DNA from: a virus | DNA: 64,000 nucleotides | Direction: 5' to 3' (one strand) | IMG/VR virus record: IMGVR_UViG_3300037882_002024 | Span: 23,711 to 87,710 of that record | Part shown: positions 30,763-39,771 of the stretch, piece after piece | How the letters are laid out: every line of letters begins with the position of its first letter | Position numbering within the stretch: the first letter of the stretch is position 1 | Notes under the pieces: generated by a model | The model's input: the letters and a program-made list of their open reading frames with translations, nothing else | What the model was told of the DNA's origin: nothing | Databases searched by the model: none | Translations under genes and position numbers: made by a program

Positions 30763-31519
30763 CGCGCTCGCTTACGTGGCGCAGAACGGCGACGTCCCCA
30801 AGCTCAGTGATGGCAAGGGGCCGAAGCCGTGGCACTATCGCGGCTGGCTCGTGCCTTACATCTCGCAGATTGATGATCGGTTTTGGGGGCGCTACCGTTA
30901 CCACAAAGACACGATTGAGGCCGGACGCCTGCTAGATGCCCCGATCCCGCGAATTGCGTTTAGCCGTCGTGCCACCGATGTTACCAAGCATCTTAACGAG
31001 TGCTGTCGGCTGATCGGCTACGACAACGGCGGCTGGGGCGACTTTACGCGCCTGCTCGAATGGCTGTGCTTTGCGGTGCGCGCATCCTCTGACTATCCAC
31101 GGCATATCGACGAAAAGGCGCAAGAGGCCTTATATCGCAAGCTCAACGTCGGGCCGATGATTCAGCAGCCCTACGACTATCTTGGCGATTGGGTTGCAGA
31201 GCGCATCGGAAGCGGCTCGTGGAACCCCAACGCGTTCTTCCCGACGCCGCACGAGGTGGTCGAATTGATGGTGCAAATGCAGATGGGGCAAGGGGAAGAC
31301 CTGCGCGCGAAGACAGTGTGCGACCCCTGCACAGGCTCGGGCCGCATGCTCATGCACGCGAGCAATTACTCGCTGCGGCTGTACGGCATTGATATTGACC
31401 CGATTGCGGTGGCAATGTGTAAAATAAATGCGGCGCTTTACGTTCCGTGGCTGGCCTTCCCGATTCCTGATGCTTTCTTTGTGCAGCGCTATCGAGAGTC
31501 GTGCAGTATCTTTTGGTGA
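30728..31519 (+). CDS. N6-adenine-methylase-like protein lacking the catalytic motif
   Basis: 263 aa. FFPTPHEVVELMV, VCDPCTGSGRMLMHASNYSLRLYGIDIDP and AMCKINAAL match the SAM-binding half of HsdM-type N6-adenine methylases. The frame ends about 25 residues later, with no NPPY/NPPF-type motif IV. It may bind SAM or DNA without methylating, or act as an anti-restriction decoy. Start ATG 30728; alternatives upstream lie in the previous gene. Confidence 0.7.
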   Translation: MKKKAQAPQQLDALAYVAQNGDVPKLSDGKGPKPWHYRGWLVPYISQIDDRFWGRYRYHKDTIEAGRLLDAPIPRIAFSRRATDVTKHLNECCRLIGYDNGGWGDFTRLLEWLCFAVRASSDYPRHIDEKAQEALYRKLNVGPMIQQPYDYLGDWVAERIGSGSWNPNAFFPTPHEVVELMVQMQMGQGEDLRAKTVCDPCTGSGRMLMHASNYSLRLYGIDIDPIAVAMCKINAALYVPWLAFPIPDAFFVQRYRESCSIFW

Positions 31520-31926
31520 GCAGCGTGTACTATTTCGGATGTTTTGGCGAGAGCGGGCACTATCTATGGCGTGTCGGCATGCAATGGATCATGAAGAGCG
31601 AGCGTGAGGCGTTGCCGTTTCGGGAGAGCCTTCTCGACGGGCCTTTGATTCCCAAACAGGCCGACGCGAATCAAGTGCAGGGGCACGCGTACCGCAGCGA
31701 AGTCAATGGCCACACGATCATCACTTTTTGGGACCGCACCGGCGATAGTCGCCCCGGAAGCAAAAGCGTGTTCGTCGTGGAAGGAAACCTTAGCATGCGC
31801 GAGGTAATCGAGCGCGCGCGCCTCGCGTTCCCTGCAGTGTTTCGCCGCTTCACGTTTTCGATTGTGTCGCAAGAGCAGCTAGCCATTCCGGGCGACGAGT
31901 GGCGCTTGATATGGGAGCCTAACTAG
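31516..31926 (+). CDS. Unknown 136-aa protein
   Basis: GTG 31516 overlaps the previous stop (GTGA); GTG 31501 is an alternative. Contains HTIITFWDRTGDSRPGS and a helical MREVIERARLAF. Unknown. Confidence 0.55.
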   Translation: MSSVYYFGCFGESGHYLWRVGMQWIMKSEREALPFRESLLDGPLIPKQADANQVQGHAYRSEVNGHTIITFWDRTGDSRPGSKSVFVVEGNLSMREVIERARLAFPAVFRRFTFSIVSQEQLAIPGDEWRLIWEPN

Positions 31927-31935
31927 CGAGGAATC

Positions 31936-32166
31936 ATGAAGAACATTTTTGAGCAAAGTCACGATGAGCTTATGATGACAGTGCGCAGGTTGCGGCGCAT
32001 GTTGCACCACATCGGCGAGCTTGTTGAGCCTGTGGAGAGCTTCGAGCGCGCCAGTGGCGCCGCGCTCTGCCCGAACTGCGGCCTTGAGTTGCGCGACCAC
32101 CCGGAGCAGCGTGGCGCTACTGGCGTTACGGTTATCTCTTGCGACGGCAGACGCTGGAAGTTGTAA
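31936..32166 (+). CDS. Small zinc-ribbon protein
   Basis: ATG 31936 follows CGAGGAATC. 76 aa: a helical half (LMMTVRRLRRMLHHIG) then ALCPNCGLEL and a later SCDG, a partial zinc ribbon. Last gene before the virion module. Confidence 0.6.
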   Translation: MKNIFEQSHDELMMTVRRLRRMLHHIGELVEPVESFERASGAALCPNCGLELRDHPEQRGATGVTVISCDGRRWKL

Positions 32167-32224
32167 GGCCGCGTAGACAGCGCGCAGGCCCCCCGCTAAA
32201 ATCAAGTCGTCGCACCGGCAGCGA

Positions 32225-32238
32225 CTAAAATAATTTAG
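32225..32238 (+). repeat. 14-mer motif before portal gene
   Basis: CTAAAATAATTTAG, 10 nt before ATG 32249; GTGGGGAAGC is the ribosome site. A partial copy (GCTAAAAT) lies at about 32195. Confidence 0.8.
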
Positions 32239-32248
32239 TGGGGAAGCG

Positions 32249-35200
32249 ATGAGCAACGCATTGAAGCAGGCGCTAGGCGCCAAATCATTTGGGCTGCGGG
32301 CGCCTGACATCGGCTCGACGCCGATGCTGTTCGGCAGCGCCCGAGGCGCCGGGCTGGGACTGGGGACAAGCCCCAGCAATACGCTGACGCATCACAACGA
32401 ACAGTATCGGCACTATGCGGGCTGGGTATACGCTTCGATTCGGCCTATTGCGCAGTCGGTGGCACGGCAGGCGGTGCGCGTCGCCCGTGTGCCCAAACGC
32501 CGAAATGCACGCACCGCGCCCATGACAGCCAAGAGCCACATTTTTACCTCGCAGGGGCCAGTATCCAAAGATCGCGCAGCGCAAGAATTGTGGCTGCGGC
32601 GCACCTTGCCGGGGGCGCTCAAGTCGCACGCCGAGACAGCCGAGATTCTCGAATGGCACCCGATCCTCGACATCATCAACAAGCCTAACCCCATCATGGC
32701 GCGCTGGGCATTGTTCCTCACCACCGTGGCCAGCATCGACCTTACAGGCAAGGCCTACTGGTGGATAAAGCAAGGTGACGAAGACGGCGAGCCTCTGCAA
32801 ATCTGGCCGATGCCAAGCCATTGGGTTGCGCCAGTTCACACGAAGCAAAAGCTCTTCGAGTCGTGGGATATTCGGCCCGATGGCGCCAGCAAGCCCATCA
32901 ACGTTCCACGGAAACAAGTCGTGTGCTTCTACACGCCCGACCCTGCAAACCCGTTCAACGCTTATGCCACGCTGCAAGCGCAGGCCCGCGCCGTCATCAG
33001 CGACGAGGCGATTGCCGAGGCGCAGCGCCAATCATTTCAGCGCGGCATCTTCCCCGGCTTGGCTGTGGTGATGGGCAGGCTTCCCGATGCGATGGGCAAC
33101 GCAGGCGCAGGTGAGCGCCCCTTGCTCACCAACGATCAGCGCCAGCAAATTACCATCGGCATCAAGCAGATGTTTCAGGGCGTGTACAACTACGACGAGC
33201 CGTTGATTTTGGATCAGTTGATCCAAGACATCAAGCGCATCACGCAGTCGCCGCGCGAGATGGACTTCATGCAAAGCGGCCTTGCCACCAAAGAAAAAAT
33301 CACACAGGCCTTTGGCACCAACCCCATCGTGATGGGGCAAGTAGAGAACGCATCGCGTAACAGCGCTGCGACGGCTCAGCAAATCTTTTACGACCTAGCG
33401 GTAAACCCGAAGATCGCGTTGATGAGCGAGTTCCTGTCGATGTGGTTCAGCCCGGAGTTTAGCACGCCTGACGAGGAATTGCTGCTTTACATCGAAGAGG
33501 CGCGTTCAAGCGATCCCGATTCCGACCGGGAAGACTATCGGCTACTGAAAGACCACTTCGCCATTGATCGCAACGAAATGCGCGCAGGCCTGCGCGGCTT
33601 GCCGCCAATTGACAGCGGCGAAATGATCGCGGTGCCTGCGGGCCTGACATGGATGGATATTGCGGATGTGCAAGACACCAACATGGCGCCGATGCTGCTT
33701 GACGCTGAGGCTGCGCCTGTGGCTAGCGAAGACCCAAAGCCGACCGACGAAGAAAAGCCCAAAGAGAATCAGCAGCAGGACGAGCAGGTGCCCGACGCAG
33801 GCGCGGCGGCGCTCAACGGCGCGCAAATTGCTAGCCTGCTTTTGGTCATCAAAAAGATCACGTCCGGCGAGCTTACGCGCGAAGTGGCGATGGCCATTCT
33901 TGGGGCCTCGTTCCCAACAATGGACGAGGCTGTTTTAGCCAAGATCATCGAAGGCGTTGTTGTCAAGCCGCCTGCGCCCACTGTCGATGAAGTGCGCAGC
34001 GTCGTTGCGCAGGCTCTACAGGCCCGCGAAGACGAAGAGCTAACAGACCGCATTGGCACCAAGGCCCCGGTGCCGAACATCGCGCAAAACGAAGCGTATG
34101 ATTGCGGCGCTGCTGCAGCGCGTGCCGTGGCTGAGCATTACGAAATGGTCCACGAATGGACGTCACAGGATTTTGTGATGGCACTCAACACTTCGGACGA
34201 GGCAGGCACCGAGCCGCGCCACATCGTTGACCTTTTCAAGCACAACGGTTGCGACGTGCAGTACGGCAAGCATTGGACGCTAGGCAGGCTCTTCGACAGC
34301 CTGCGGCGCGGTGTTCCGGTGGTGTGCTGCATTCAAGGCCTGACCTTTGGCGACGACGACGACCGCGCCAAACAGCAGAACGGCCATTGGGTTGTTGTCG
34401 ATGGGGCTGCGGACAATCGCATCTTCTACATGGACCCGTCCACAGGGGCGCATGAGCAAGCCGATTGGCAAACATGGAAAGACAATTGGAAGGATCGAGG
34501 CGTTGACGGGACGCCTTACGAGCGATACGGGATCGCCGTCGGCCCGCCGCCCAAACCCGTTGTTGACGAGCAGAGCAACACGATGAACGCGCGCGCTTGC
34601 GTGCTGCGCCTCAAGTCGCATGGCTACTATTGCCGCGCCAAGTCGCTGGGCCTCGCAGACAGGATCGCCGAAATCAAGGGATTCTTCAAGGCGCAACATC
34701 AAACCATTTACACAGCGCTAATGACGTACTATCGACGCCAGCGCGCCGCCATCGAAGCGAAGCTCGATGACTGGTCGAAGAGCGTCAGTTTTGATGGCAT
34801 TGCGCCGATGACTGGCGACCTGCTAGCCACGTGGCCTTACGACGGCCAGAAGGCCACCGACCAAGAAGATAGCGCCATGCAGCTAGTAGACAGCCTGCTC
34901 CCGTTGCATGCGACGACAGCGCGGCTCGTTGGAGCGGTGCGCGACGCTATCTTGCAGGTGGCACTCAATGCGGCAGGCAAGGAATACAGCGACCTTGAGC
35001 CGATGGCCGACGAGGAAAAAGCCAAGCGCAAGCCAAAGGTGGACCGCACGCCTTTGCCAAAACCGATTCGAGAAGTATGCCACGATTATCTCGGCCGCGT
35101 AGTCGCCGAACCGTATTGGGAAGACATGACGTATCGGGTGCGCCTGCAGATGGCTCGTTCGATCCGACGAGGCCTCGCGCATGGTGAAGATCGCGCCGCC

Positions 35201-35533
35201 ATTGCGCTGCGCGTGCTGGCGGTCGTGAGCGAAGGAAACGACGCCGTGCGTGCCGACCTCATCGCCACCACTGAGGCCAACGGCGCGTACAACCTTGGGC
35301 AACACGCCACACGGGCGCACCTGATTGCGCAGGGCGCCAACATCACTAAGCTATGGCAGGTTGTCGAAGATGGCCGCGAGCGGGCCAGCCATGACGAAGC
35401 GAACGGGCAGGAAGTGAAGCACAAAAACAAATTCCGCGTCGGCAAAGAATGGTGCTTGTATCCGGGGGCGCAGAATCTTTCGCCGGGAGAGCGCTGTCGG
35501 TGCCGCTGCACAGCGATCAGCATTCCGCACTAA
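32249..35533 (+). CDS. Portal / C39-like peptidase / MuF head-morphogenesis fusion
   Basis: 1094 aa. Residues about 40-470 are an HK97-family portal (WVYASIRPIAQSVA, AFGTNPIVMGQ, FSPEF). An acidic linker leads to a helical segment (about 540-590). Residues about 610-765 look like a C39 peptidase: YDCGAAAA (Cys 619), GHWVVVDG (His 713), YMDPSTG (Asp 729). The C-terminal 100 residues resemble the MuF domain: RERASHDEANGQ and GERCRCRC. The portal forms the DNA entry ring; MuF proteins are minor head proteins. Fusing both with a peptidase in between is unusual. Confidence 0.85.
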   Translation: MSNALKQALGAKSFGLRAPDIGSTPMLFGSARGAGLGLGTSPSNTLTHHNEQYRHYAGWVYASIRPIAQSVARQAVRVARVPKRRNARTAPMTAKSHIFTSQGPVSKDRAAQELWLRRTLPGALKSHAETAEILEWHPILDIINKPNPIMARWALFLTTVASIDLTGKAYWWIKQGDEDGEPLQIWPMPSHWVAPVHTKQKLFESWDIRPDGASKPINVPRKQVVCFYTPDPANPFNAYATLQAQARAVISDEAIAEAQRQSFQRGIFPGLAVVMGRLPDAMGNAGAGERPLLTNDQRQQITIGIKQMFQGVYNYDEPLILDQLIQDIKRITQSPREMDFMQSGLATKEKITQAFGTNPIVMGQVENASRNSAATAQQIFYDLAVNPKIALMSEFLSMWFSPEFSTPDEELLLYIEEARSSDPDSDREDYRLLKDHFAIDRNEMRAGLRGLPPIDSGEMIAVPAGLTWMDIADVQDTNMAPMLLDAEAAPVASEDPKPTDEEKPKENQQQDEQVPDAGAAALNGAQIASLLLVIKKITSGELTREVAMAILGASFPTMDEAVLAKIIEGVVVKPPAPTVDEVRSVVAQALQAREDEELTDRIGTKAPVPNIAQNEAYDCGAAAARAVAEHYEMVHEWTSQDFVMALNTSDEAGTEPRHIVDLFKHNGCDVQYGKHWTLGRLFDSLRRGVPVVCCIQGLTFGDDDDRAKQQNGHWVVVDGAADNRIFYMDPSTGAHEQADWQTWKDNWKDRGVDGTPYERYGIAVGPPPKPVVDEQSNTMNARACVLRLKSHGYYCRAKSLGLADRIAEIKGFFKAQHQTIYTALMTYYRRQRAAIEAKLDDWSKSVSFDGIAPMTGDLLATWPYDGQKATDQEDSAMQLVDSLLPLHATTARLVGAVRDAILQVALNAAGKEYSDLEPMADEEKAKRKPKVDRTPLPKPIREVCHDYLGRVVAEPYWEDMTYRVRLQMARSIRRGLAHGEDRAAIALRVLAVVSEGNDAVRADLIATTEANGAYNLGQHATRAHLIAQGANITKLWQVVEDGRERASHDEANGQEVKHKNKFRVGKEWCLYPGAQNLSPGERCRCRCTAISIPH

Positions 35534-35541
35534 GGGGCCTC

Positions 35542-35670
35542 ATGGACATCATGCTATTTTTTTTGGTAATGAACAATCTGCACTGGATCGTAGCCGCCAT
35601 CTTTGTGGCGGCTGCCGCCTACATCCTGCGCGTCTGGCTGTGGCTACGGAGTAACAATGGGCGATGTTAG
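35542..35670 (+). CDS. 42-aa membrane peptide
   Basis: ATG 35542 follows AAGGGGCCTC. A strongly hydrophobic peptide with FFLVMNNLHWIVAAIFVAA and a basic C-terminus (LRSNNGRC). Topology fits a small holin-like or other one-pass protein. Overlaps the next gene by 14 bp. Confidence 0.55.
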   Translation: MDIMLFFLVMNNLHWIVAAIFVAAAAYILRVWLWLRSNNGRC

Positions 35671-35899
35671 CCGGTTTGAAACGAACCGTAAGGGCACGAT
35701 GGCCGTGGAGTGGCTGCAGTTGCACCTAGCCGAAAAGCAGGGCACAGACTTCACGGGGCGTATCGTGGTAGAACTCATTTACCACGATGGCTACCCAACG
35801 AAAGCGCGCTTCGTTGATGAAACCACCGTCTGCGATATGAGCGACGAGGAGCGCACAGCGTACATCGAAAAAAACAAAAAAATACCGCCCGCCACTTGA
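35657..35899 (+). CDS. Unknown 80-aa protein
   Basis: ATG 35657 has CGGAGTAAC upstream. Beta-rich first half (TGRIVVELIYHDGYPTKARF), charged end. Its stop TGA lies within TTGACA of the promoter at 35896. Confidence 0.6.
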   Translation: MGDVSRFETNRKGTMAVEWLQLHLAEKQGTDFTGRIVVELIYHDGYPTKARFVDETTVCDMSDEERTAYIEKNKKIPPAT

Positions 35900-35924
35900 C
35901 ACGGAGCAAAACGCCGTGTAGGGT
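35896..35924 (+). promoter_or_regulatory. Promoter upstream of protease and capsid genes
   Basis: TTGACA, 17 bp, TAGGGT. Expected start near 35931, directly before CTAAAATTTTTTAG (35933-35946). Confidence 0.7.
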
Positions 35925-35944
35925 GAAGCTAGCTAAAATTTTTT

Positions 35945-36013
35945 AGTCGGCTAACGGATAACCACCTACAAGCCGACGCACCTGCTCGAAACGAGTGGGC
36001 GCGTCGGCTTTCT
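35945..36013 (+). promoter_or_regulatory. Attenuator-like leader with terminator hairpin
   Basis: AAGCCGACGC (35970-35979) pairs with GCGTCGGCTT (36001-36010); with the inner arms this is about an 18-bp stem, followed by TCTGCATTT. AGTCGGCT (35945-35952) could instead pair with AGCCGAC (35971-35977). The two pairings are exclusive, as in attenuators, or the short transcript is a small RNA. Confidence 0.6.
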
Positions 36014-36033
36014 GCATTTATGGAGCGCTGCGC

Positions 36034-38043
36034 GTGGACGAAATTCTCGCATTGGTCAACAAGCGCGGCATGGTCCGCAATTCCATCTCCACGGCCTTAC
36101 CCTACCTTCGCACCGTAGACTCGGCCATCAGTGGGGCACGTGCAGGCACGTTGACGCCGCGCGACCTGTCGTTATACTCCGGGGCCTCGTGGCAGGCGGC
36201 GATGAAGCACGCCGCCGAAACGCTGGTCTATCGCAACGAAGGCATGCGCTATCTCAAAGCCGCATCCAACGAAGCTGATGCTAAGAGCGGCCTGACGCCT
36301 GTGGCCACGTTCGAGGCGGTCATCACGTCGATCAAGCAAGATCGCGATAACGATGTCTTGCACCCGGAAGGCGCCGAGGTCGATCCCTACGCACCGCTGC
36401 TGTGGCAGCACAACCCGCTGGAGCCTATCGGCAAGCTCACCAAGGTGCTGAGCAAGAGCAAGGACAATGTTACGGCAGCGCTGGCCATCGCCGACATCCC
36501 GCTCGGTCGTGATGCCGCTTATTTGGTGGAGTTCGGATCGCTGCGCATTTCGCATGGCTTCCGCGCGCACGAGTTCAAGCCGATCAAATCTGGCAGCGAC
36601 GTCGTTGGCTTCGAGGTCTTGAAGTACGACGTGATGGAAGTGTCGCTGGTATCGGTGCCCAGCAATACCGACGCTGTCATCACGGCGTTCGCGCGTGGCA
36701 AGCTCACCAGCCCGGTGTGCAAAAGCTGGGGGCGCAGCCTGTATGCGTCGCGACCGATTGTCGTGCGTGGCGGCTTCGGTGGCTTCAAGAAGGCTGCAGC
36801 GAACATGGCCAAGGTGAAGGCCAAGCCGAAGACAGGGCGCAAGCTGGACACGAAGGCCAGCGACGACTTTGAGGAGCAACTAGCCGCCGCCGCATCGACC
36901 ATCGTACACAGCAATGACTACGGCTATTGCTTCTACGCGCAGCCCGATTCGGCGAAGGAAGAATACCAAGTCTTCTGGACTGCTGCTGACTCGGACGGCG
37001 ATGGCCAAACGGCTGACGGGACGCCGTTCACCACGATGGACGATGTCAAGTCGATCCTGAGCAACGTCCCCGGTGTCGCCAGCGTGACCATCGAATCCGA
37101 AGCAACGCCGCCCAAGGGCGAAGGCTGGCGCATGGTCTACCCGGAGATGCGGGATTGGGCCGAAGACAGCGCCGACGACGAGCAAGGCAACGAGGACAGC
37201 GAAGGCAGTGATGAAAGCGCCGAGGGGCAAGAAAGCGAAGAGGGTAAAGGCAAGAAGCCAAAGTCGAAACACGCGCTCGCGGGCGGCAAAGACAGCCCCG
37301 TGCAAGGCTCGTTCGAGGCCATCGCATCAGCGCTGTCGCGCATGGTGTTCGAGTACCTGAATGCCAACGGCGTGCCCGTGGACGAGAAGAAAAATTGGGT
37401 GTACGTGGCGGCGACCTACGCGGATAGCGTCGTGGTGGCGGTCGGCGAAAACGGCACAGGCCGAATGACGTATTACCAGATCGCCTACACGATGAACGGC
37501 GACGACCCGGTGTTGAGCGGCAAGCCCATCGCGGTCGAACTCAACACGGTGCTGCAGCGCGTCGAAGACGAAGCCAACGAAGAGCAGCCACAAGAGGCTA
37601 GCGGCGAAACGGACCCGGCGCAAGCGCACGCGCACCCGCGCCTCAAGATGAGTTGGACGATTGCCAAAAATCCTGCGCGCCAAGGACTCAAGGGCAAGTT
37701 GACGCGCAAGGATTCGAGCAAGCTCAAAGAAGCTCAAGAGCATCTCGAAGAGGCCATCGGATCGGGCAAGATGCCGAGTACCATCAAGACGCTGGTGCAG
37801 CGCGGCGCCGACCTTGTGGCCGATGTCATGAAGTCGGATGGCTCGGAAGCCACCGATGAAGATACAGGCTCGATGGAAGGCCTTAGCGGCGAGTCGCGCG
37901 CCATCATGGCGCAGGCTCGCAAGGCAGCCGCCGAGAAAGCGCCCTACGCGCTGGCCCTCGCACTGGAAGCGCTCGCGGCGCAAATCTGCAAAGAGGCCAA
38001 AGAAGCCGACGAAAGCCAGTTGGTTCAGTTGCTGACTGCGTAA
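36034..38043 (+). CDS. Prohead protease with long scaffold-like C-terminus
   Basis: GTG 36034 has GGAG eight bases upstream; GTG 35995 lies in the hairpin and is unlikely. 669 aa, two to three times a typical HK97-type protease. The protease part (to about 230) has WQHNPLEPIG (His 126) and MEVSLVSVPSN (Ser 204). The rest has an acidic run (about 375-410, SEGSDESAEG-like) and a helical Lys/Glu-rich end. I infer a protease-scaffold fusion that shapes the prohead and then degrades itself. Confidence 0.85.
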   Translation: MDEILALVNKRGMVRNSISTALPYLRTVDSAISGARAGTLTPRDLSLYSGASWQAAMKHAAETLVYRNEGMRYLKAASNEADAKSGLTPVATFEAVITSIKQDRDNDVLHPEGAEVDPYAPLLWQHNPLEPIGKLTKVLSKSKDNVTAALAIADIPLGRDAAYLVEFGSLRISHGFRAHEFKPIKSGSDVVGFEVLKYDVMEVSLVSVPSNTDAVITAFARGKLTSPVCKSWGRSLYASRPIVVRGGFGGFKKAAANMAKVKAKPKTGRKLDTKASDDFEEQLAAAASTIVHSNDYGYCFYAQPDSAKEEYQVFWTAADSDGDGQTADGTPFTTMDDVKSILSNVPGVASVTIESEATPPKGEGWRMVYPEMRDWAEDSADDEQGNEDSEGSDESAEGQESEEGKGKKPKSKHALAGGKDSPVQGSFEAIASALSRMVFEYLNANGVPVDEKKNWVYVAATYADSVVVAVGENGTGRMTYYQIAYTMNGDDPVLSGKPIAVELNTVLQRVEDEANEEQPQEASGETDPAQAHAHPRLKMSWTIAKNPARQGLKGKLTRKDSSKLKEAQEHLEEAIGSGKMPSTIKTLVQRGADLVADVMKSDGSEATDEDTGSMEGLSGESRAIMAQARKAAAEKAPYALALALEALAAQICKEAKEADESQLVQLLTA

Positions 38044-38060
38044 TGTCAGTGAGTTGTTGA

Positions 38061-38074
38061 CTAAACTTTTTTAG
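38061..38074 (+). repeat. 14-mer motif before major capsid gene
   Basis: CTAAACTTTTTTAG, 21 nt before ATG 38096. Confidence 0.75.
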
Positions 38075-38095
38075 TTGTTTTGAAAAGGGTATGCA

Positions 38096-39664
38096 ATGAA
38101 GATCACGATTGCGCTCAAGGCGTTCTTGCTCGGCAAGGGGCTGGTCAGCGCGAATGCACCGGAAACCGATGTTCGCAGCGCGGCGCTCAAGGCGCTCAGC
38201 GATGGCAAGATGACCACGGCGGAGCTTAACGACCTGTGTCGCGAAGAAAACGGCGCAGGCACACTCGACGCGCTGGTAGCCAAGGCGCTCAACGAGAAGC
38301 TGGCGGCGCTCAATCTCGCGCCAGCAGAGACGAAGAACGCCACCGAGAAAGCCTTCGACGCCGCCATGTCGGGCTTCAAGACCAAAGACAGCACGACAGC
38401 GTCGGCCTTCGGCGGCGTGGCCTTCGGGATCAATCCCGAAGTGAAGAGCATCGGCGATATGTACTCGAAGAGTCGCTCCGAGTTGTTCTTGCCGGAGCGC
38501 ACGCGCAGCGGCATGAAGCGCGTCGATGCGGGGCGCCCGGCCATGTTCAACGGCGAGCGCCTGTACGGCACGTCGCAGATGGGCAAGGCGGTTGCGCAGG
38601 CCTACTTCAAATGGCAGATCGCTTGCACGAGCCAGCCGAATGATATTCCGCGCGGCCTGCGCATGACCGATCACGACAAAGAAATTTTGAAGTTTGCGCT
38701 GCACGAGTGCGAATGGACAGGCCTCATCAATCCGCACCCCGAAGACGGCGGCGGGATTGCGGTCAAGCGGCGCAAGCTCCAAGAATTTGAAGTGAAGGCG
38801 CTGCTCGACGATGCCACCAGCGGCGGTATCGAAATCGCACCCATCGAGTTCGACGACGTGTTGGTGACGACGCCGGTGTTGTTTGGCGAACTCTTCCCGT
38901 TGGTCAACGTAGTGGACGTGGCGCGGGGGCGGCGCATGAAGGGCGGCACCGTGGGCAACCCCACCTTCGGGGCTACGGGCGAAGGCACGGGCATCACCGC
39001 CTTCGATACGACAGCCTTCGTCGCGTCGTTCGACACGACGATTTACGTGGCCAGCGCGTCGATGGAAATCGGGATGGATTTTGAGGAAGATTCGCCCACG
39101 AATATCGGCGGCATCATCATCGACAAGTTCGGCGAAAAGGCAATGGAGTGGTACGACCGCGTCATCGCCGTTGGCAACGGGACCACGGAGCCGCAAGGTA
39201 TCTCACTGGCTACGGGTACGACCGTTGTGCCCTCAGACTTTTCCACAAGTGGCCCGCCAACCGTTAGCGACTACGAAGGCTTGATGTTCGGCGTCAACAA
39301 AGCGTACCGCAATACCAAGGGCAGCCGCAACGTGTACATTGCCAACGAAGTGTCGTACCGCAACGCGCGCGCCATTCCGGTCGGCCCCGCCGACGAGCGC
39401 CGCGTCTTCGGCATGACGCATGGCGACTACCAGATTCTAGACACGCCGTACAAAGTCCAGAATGACATCACGAACAGCACGATCATGTACGCCAACCTTG
39501 GTTACTACCGGCTATACCGACGCCTCGGTGTCACGGTGCGCAACGAGACGGGCGGCAACTACTTGGCCAGCCGCAACCAGCGCCTCATCGTGGTGCGCCT
39601 GCGCACTGGTGGCAAGTTGGAGCAAGGCGGGGCGGCAGCCATCATGACCGACGCCAAGTCGTAA
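38096..39664 (+). CDS. Major capsid protein (HK97 fold)
   Basis: 522 aa. N-terminal about 120 residues are helical (possible cleaved delta domain, FDAAMSGFKTKD). The main part has ELFPLVNVVDVARGRRMKGG, AFDTTAFVASFDTT, MEWYDRVIAVGNGTTEPQG and YYRLYRRLGVTVRNE, typical of HK97-type capsid proteins. It follows the protease and precedes a strong terminator, the normal layout for the most abundant virion protein. AAAGGGT lies 5' of the start. Confidence 0.9.
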   Translation: MKITIALKAFLLGKGLVSANAPETDVRSAALKALSDGKMTTAELNDLCREENGAGTLDALVAKALNEKLAALNLAPAETKNATEKAFDAAMSGFKTKDSTTASAFGGVAFGINPEVKSIGDMYSKSRSELFLPERTRSGMKRVDAGRPAMFNGERLYGTSQMGKAVAQAYFKWQIACTSQPNDIPRGLRMTDHDKEILKFALHECEWTGLINPHPEDGGGIAVKRRKLQEFEVKALLDDATSGGIEIAPIEFDDVLVTTPVLFGELFPLVNVVDVARGRRMKGGTVGNPTFGATGEGTGITAFDTTAFVASFDTTIYVASASMEIGMDFEEDSPTNIGGIIIDKFGEKAMEWYDRVIAVGNGTTEPQGISLATGTTVVPSDFSTSGPPTVSDYEGLMFGVNKAYRNTKGSRNVYIANEVSYRNARAIPVGPADERRVFGMTHGDYQILDTPYKVQNDITNSTIMYANLGYYRLYRRLGVTVRNETGGNYLASRNQRLIVVRLRTGGKLEQGGAAAIMTDAKS

Positions 39665-39681
39665 GAGCAGCAGAAAACAAA

Positions 39682-39714
39682 GGTGGCTAAAATGTTTTAG
39701 CCACCACTTTGCTT
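39682..39714 (+). terminator. Terminator after capsid gene, built on the 14-mer core
   Basis: GGTGGCTAAAA, loop TG, TTTTAGCCACC (11-bp perfect stem), then ACTTTGCTT. Confidence 0.8.
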
Positions 39715-39771
39715 GCAATATGCAAGCCGTATCGGGCGACGAGCGCCCTGTTTTTCAAAAAGGATTCCATT

